Shown: in pieces, positions 21,990 through 22,660 of the stretch
Layout: every line of letters starts with the position of its first letter
How positions within the stretch are numbered: the stretch's first letter is position 1
NCBI GenBank assembly: GCA_003152255.1
Contig: PLZT01000085.1
Span: 1-22,660 of the forward strand
Direction of reading: 5' to 3'
From: Methylocystaceae bacterium
GTDB lineage: Bacteria; Pseudomonadota; Alphaproteobacteria; Rhizobiales; Beijerinckiaceae
DNA length: 22,660 bases
Program-made: the position numbers and the translations under genes
The notes under the pieces: model-generated
The model's database searches: none
What the model was told of the DNA's origin: nothing
Seen by the model: only the letters and a program-made list of their open reading frames with translations

Positions 21990-22000
21990 GTTAGACTAAC
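21990..22000. promoter_or_regulatory. Operator-like palindrome GTTAG-A-CTAAC, copy 1
   Basis: The sequence GTTAGACTAAC reads as an 11-bp palindrome around one central base. An identical copy lies at 22013-22023, so the copies are 23 bp apart start to start, about two helical turns, on the same face of the DNA. Both lie in the 50-bp gap between the divergent small terminase and nuclease genes. This layout is typical of a pair of binding sites for a dimeric repressor or activator. No regulator gene is seen in the window. Confidence 0.55.
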
Positions 22001-22012
22001 TGATGCGCGCGT

Positions 22013-22023
22013 GTTAGACTAAC
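22013..22023. promoter_or_regulatory. Operator-like palindrome GTTAG-A-CTAAC, copy 2
   Basis: Second identical copy of the motif at 21990-22000. It ends 4 nt before the nuclease ATG (22028), so nearly no 5' leader is left for a Shine-Dalgarno sequence. On the plus strand, TAGACT in copy 1 (21992-21997) and TAGACT in copy 2 (22015-22020) are separated by 17 bp and could serve as a weak -35/-10 pair, which would place the transcription start at about the ATG. On the minus strand the copy overlaps the candidate -10 of the terminase promoter. Confidence 0.55.
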
Positions 22024-22041
22024 ACTCATGGCTCTTATCAA
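22013..22041 (-). promoter_or_regulatory. Candidate minus-strand promoter for the terminase operon
   Basis: On the minus strand, TTGATA (22041-22036, 5 of 6 match to TTGACA) is followed by a 17-nt spacer and TCTAAC (22018-22013, 4 of 6 match to TATAAT). Transcription would begin shortly after and run into the small terminase gene. The -10 lies inside the upstream copy of the GTTAG-A-CTAAC repeat, so a protein bound there would block it. The call is based on motif resemblance only; the host sigma factor consensus may differ. Confidence 0.4.
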
Positions 22042-22498
22042 ATACGTCAACGTCGCAGATGAGATCGAAGCGCGCGCCCGCGTGAAGCGAGAACGTGATC
22101 GACAAACGGCATTCAACCGGACCGAATATCAGCGCGAATACATGCGCGATAGGCGGTCATCCGTCTGTTATGTCTACGTAATCGGCGTAAAAGACGGACC
22201 GATGAAGATCGGCGTAAGCACCGATCTGGCTCAACGCATGGACACGCTAGGGGCGCAAAGCCCATATCCGCTGACGATCTTCGCCGTCTGGCAGGCCGCT
22301 AGCCGGAAACAGGCGGAGGATATTGAATACGCGGCGCATTCGAGTCTCTCAGGCTTCCATTCGCATTACGAATGGTTTGCCTGTCCGCTTGATGCCGCCA
22401 TGGATGCAGTGAAAGCTGGCGGCGCGTCGATCGTTGTGGACCTAACCACAATCAGCCTGAACCCCGAGAAGCGGAAACCTTGGCTGCGCAGAAAGTGA
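22028..22498 (+). CDS. GIY-YIG-type nuclease-like protein (T5orf172 group)
   Basis: This is the only rightward gene. The 156-aa protein has a basic N-terminal helix (RVKRERDRQTAFNRTEYQRE) followed by a T5orf172/GIY-YIG-like domain: Y48-V-Y50 (CYVYVIGV) in place of GIY, M-K-I-G (59-62) in place of YIG, Arg70 after STDLAQ, and Glu100 in AEDIEYAAH, with H104 and EWF at 115-117. The family contains DNA nucleases and related proteins. The second tyrosine of the classic motif is replaced by Lys, as is common in this group. No ribosome-binding site precedes ATG 22028, and the upstream repeat ends 4 nt before it. Its place next to the terminase genes could mean a role in packaging or a mobile endonuclease; this is open. 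Confidence 0.75.
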   Translation: MALIKYVNVADEIEARARVKRERDRQTAFNRTEYQREYMRDRRSSVCYVYVIGVKDGPMKIGVSTDLAQRMDTLGAQSPYPLTIFAVWQAASRKQAEDIEYAAHSSLSGFHSHYEWFACPLDAAMDAVKAGGASIVVDLTTISLNPEKRKPWLRRK

Positions 22499-22660
22499 CA
22501 TCGCATTGGCGTGCTCGGCGCTGGTTGCCAAGTTACCGCCGTTCTTTATGCCGCAGCGGTAGCCGTTGGGCGGCGTTTTCCTATAGACCAGGCCTGAAAA
22601 GCAAATCGTTGATTGAGATTTTCAATATATCCGCGCACCCCGGGCCTCCCCGCCGCATGT

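Noticed and set aside
22568..22575. GGGCGGCG, identical to the first eight bases of the lambda cos overhang
   Set aside because: Eight GC-only bases are expected by chance in such DNA, the remaining overhang does not match, and the orientation is opposite to that of the terminase genes. It is not good evidence for a packaging site.
22495..22660. Plus-strand frame starting with GTG that overlaps the nuclease stop as GTGA and stays open to the window end
   Set aside because: It offers about 55 Arg-rich codons without a recognisable motif, and the minus strand also has an open frame there (22660-22546, 37 codons). Neither can be preferred without sequence to the right, so no gene is called in the last 162 bases.
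1..22660. Search for integrase, attachment sites, tRNA genes, CRISPR arrays, insertion sequences and lysis genes
   Set aside because: None were seen by reading both strands. The window holds only packaging, head, tail and one nuclease-like gene, so lysogeny cannot be judged.

Overview
The window is the structural late region of a tailed, contractile-tail phage or prophage. The base composition is GC-rich, codon use strongly favours G/C in third positions, and genes are packed with 1-4 nt overlaps. This fits an alphaproteobacterial host (my guess is the Hyphomicrobiales/Rhizobiales group), but there is no host gene, integrase, att site, tRNA or CRISPR array to prove it, so free phage versus prophage stays open. 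Every structural gene lies on the minus strand, so transcription runs from high to low coordinates.

Layout in order of transcription. (1) Packaging and head, lambda-like: small terminase (21977-21480), large terminase of the lambda gpA family (21580-19454), portal gpB-like (19439-17853), a gpW-like head-completion protein (17850-17554), an S49/gpC-like protease (17554-16139) with a nested Nu3-like scaffold, a gpD-like decoration protein (16108-15164), the gpE-family capsid protein (15029-14007), and two probable neck or tail-terminator proteins (14002-13619 and 13614-12820). (2) Baseplate and fibres, P2-like: gpV spike, gpW/gp25 wedge, gpJ, an unassigned 144-aa protein, gpI, a 790-aa and a 652-aa fibre-type protein, and two small proteins. 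(3) Tail shaft, P2-like: sheath FI, tube FII, chaperone E with its -1 frameshift product E+E', and the start of the tape measure, which runs off the left edge. The only rightward gene is a GIY-YIG/T5orf172-type nuclease gene (22028-22498), divergent from the terminase genes.

How the parts work together. The terminase, portal, protease/scaffold, decoration and capsid proteins build and fill a lambda-type head. The neck proteins join it to a P2-type contractile tail with a baseplate (V, W, J, I) and several candidate receptor-binding proteins. The window is therefore a lambda-head/P2-tail mosaic.

The most notable observation is a module of about 180 residues that occurs in both the decoration protein and the tail sheath protein. 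The two copies align without gaps at about 63% identity by hand count, so the same domain would be displayed on both the head and the tail surface. Other points of interest are a T_TTT_TTA frameshift site in the tail chaperone gene, an internal scaffold start with its own ribosome-binding site, strong terminator-like hairpins directly ahead of the sheath and capsid genes, and paired GTTAG-A-CTAAC sites between the divergent terminase and nuclease genes.
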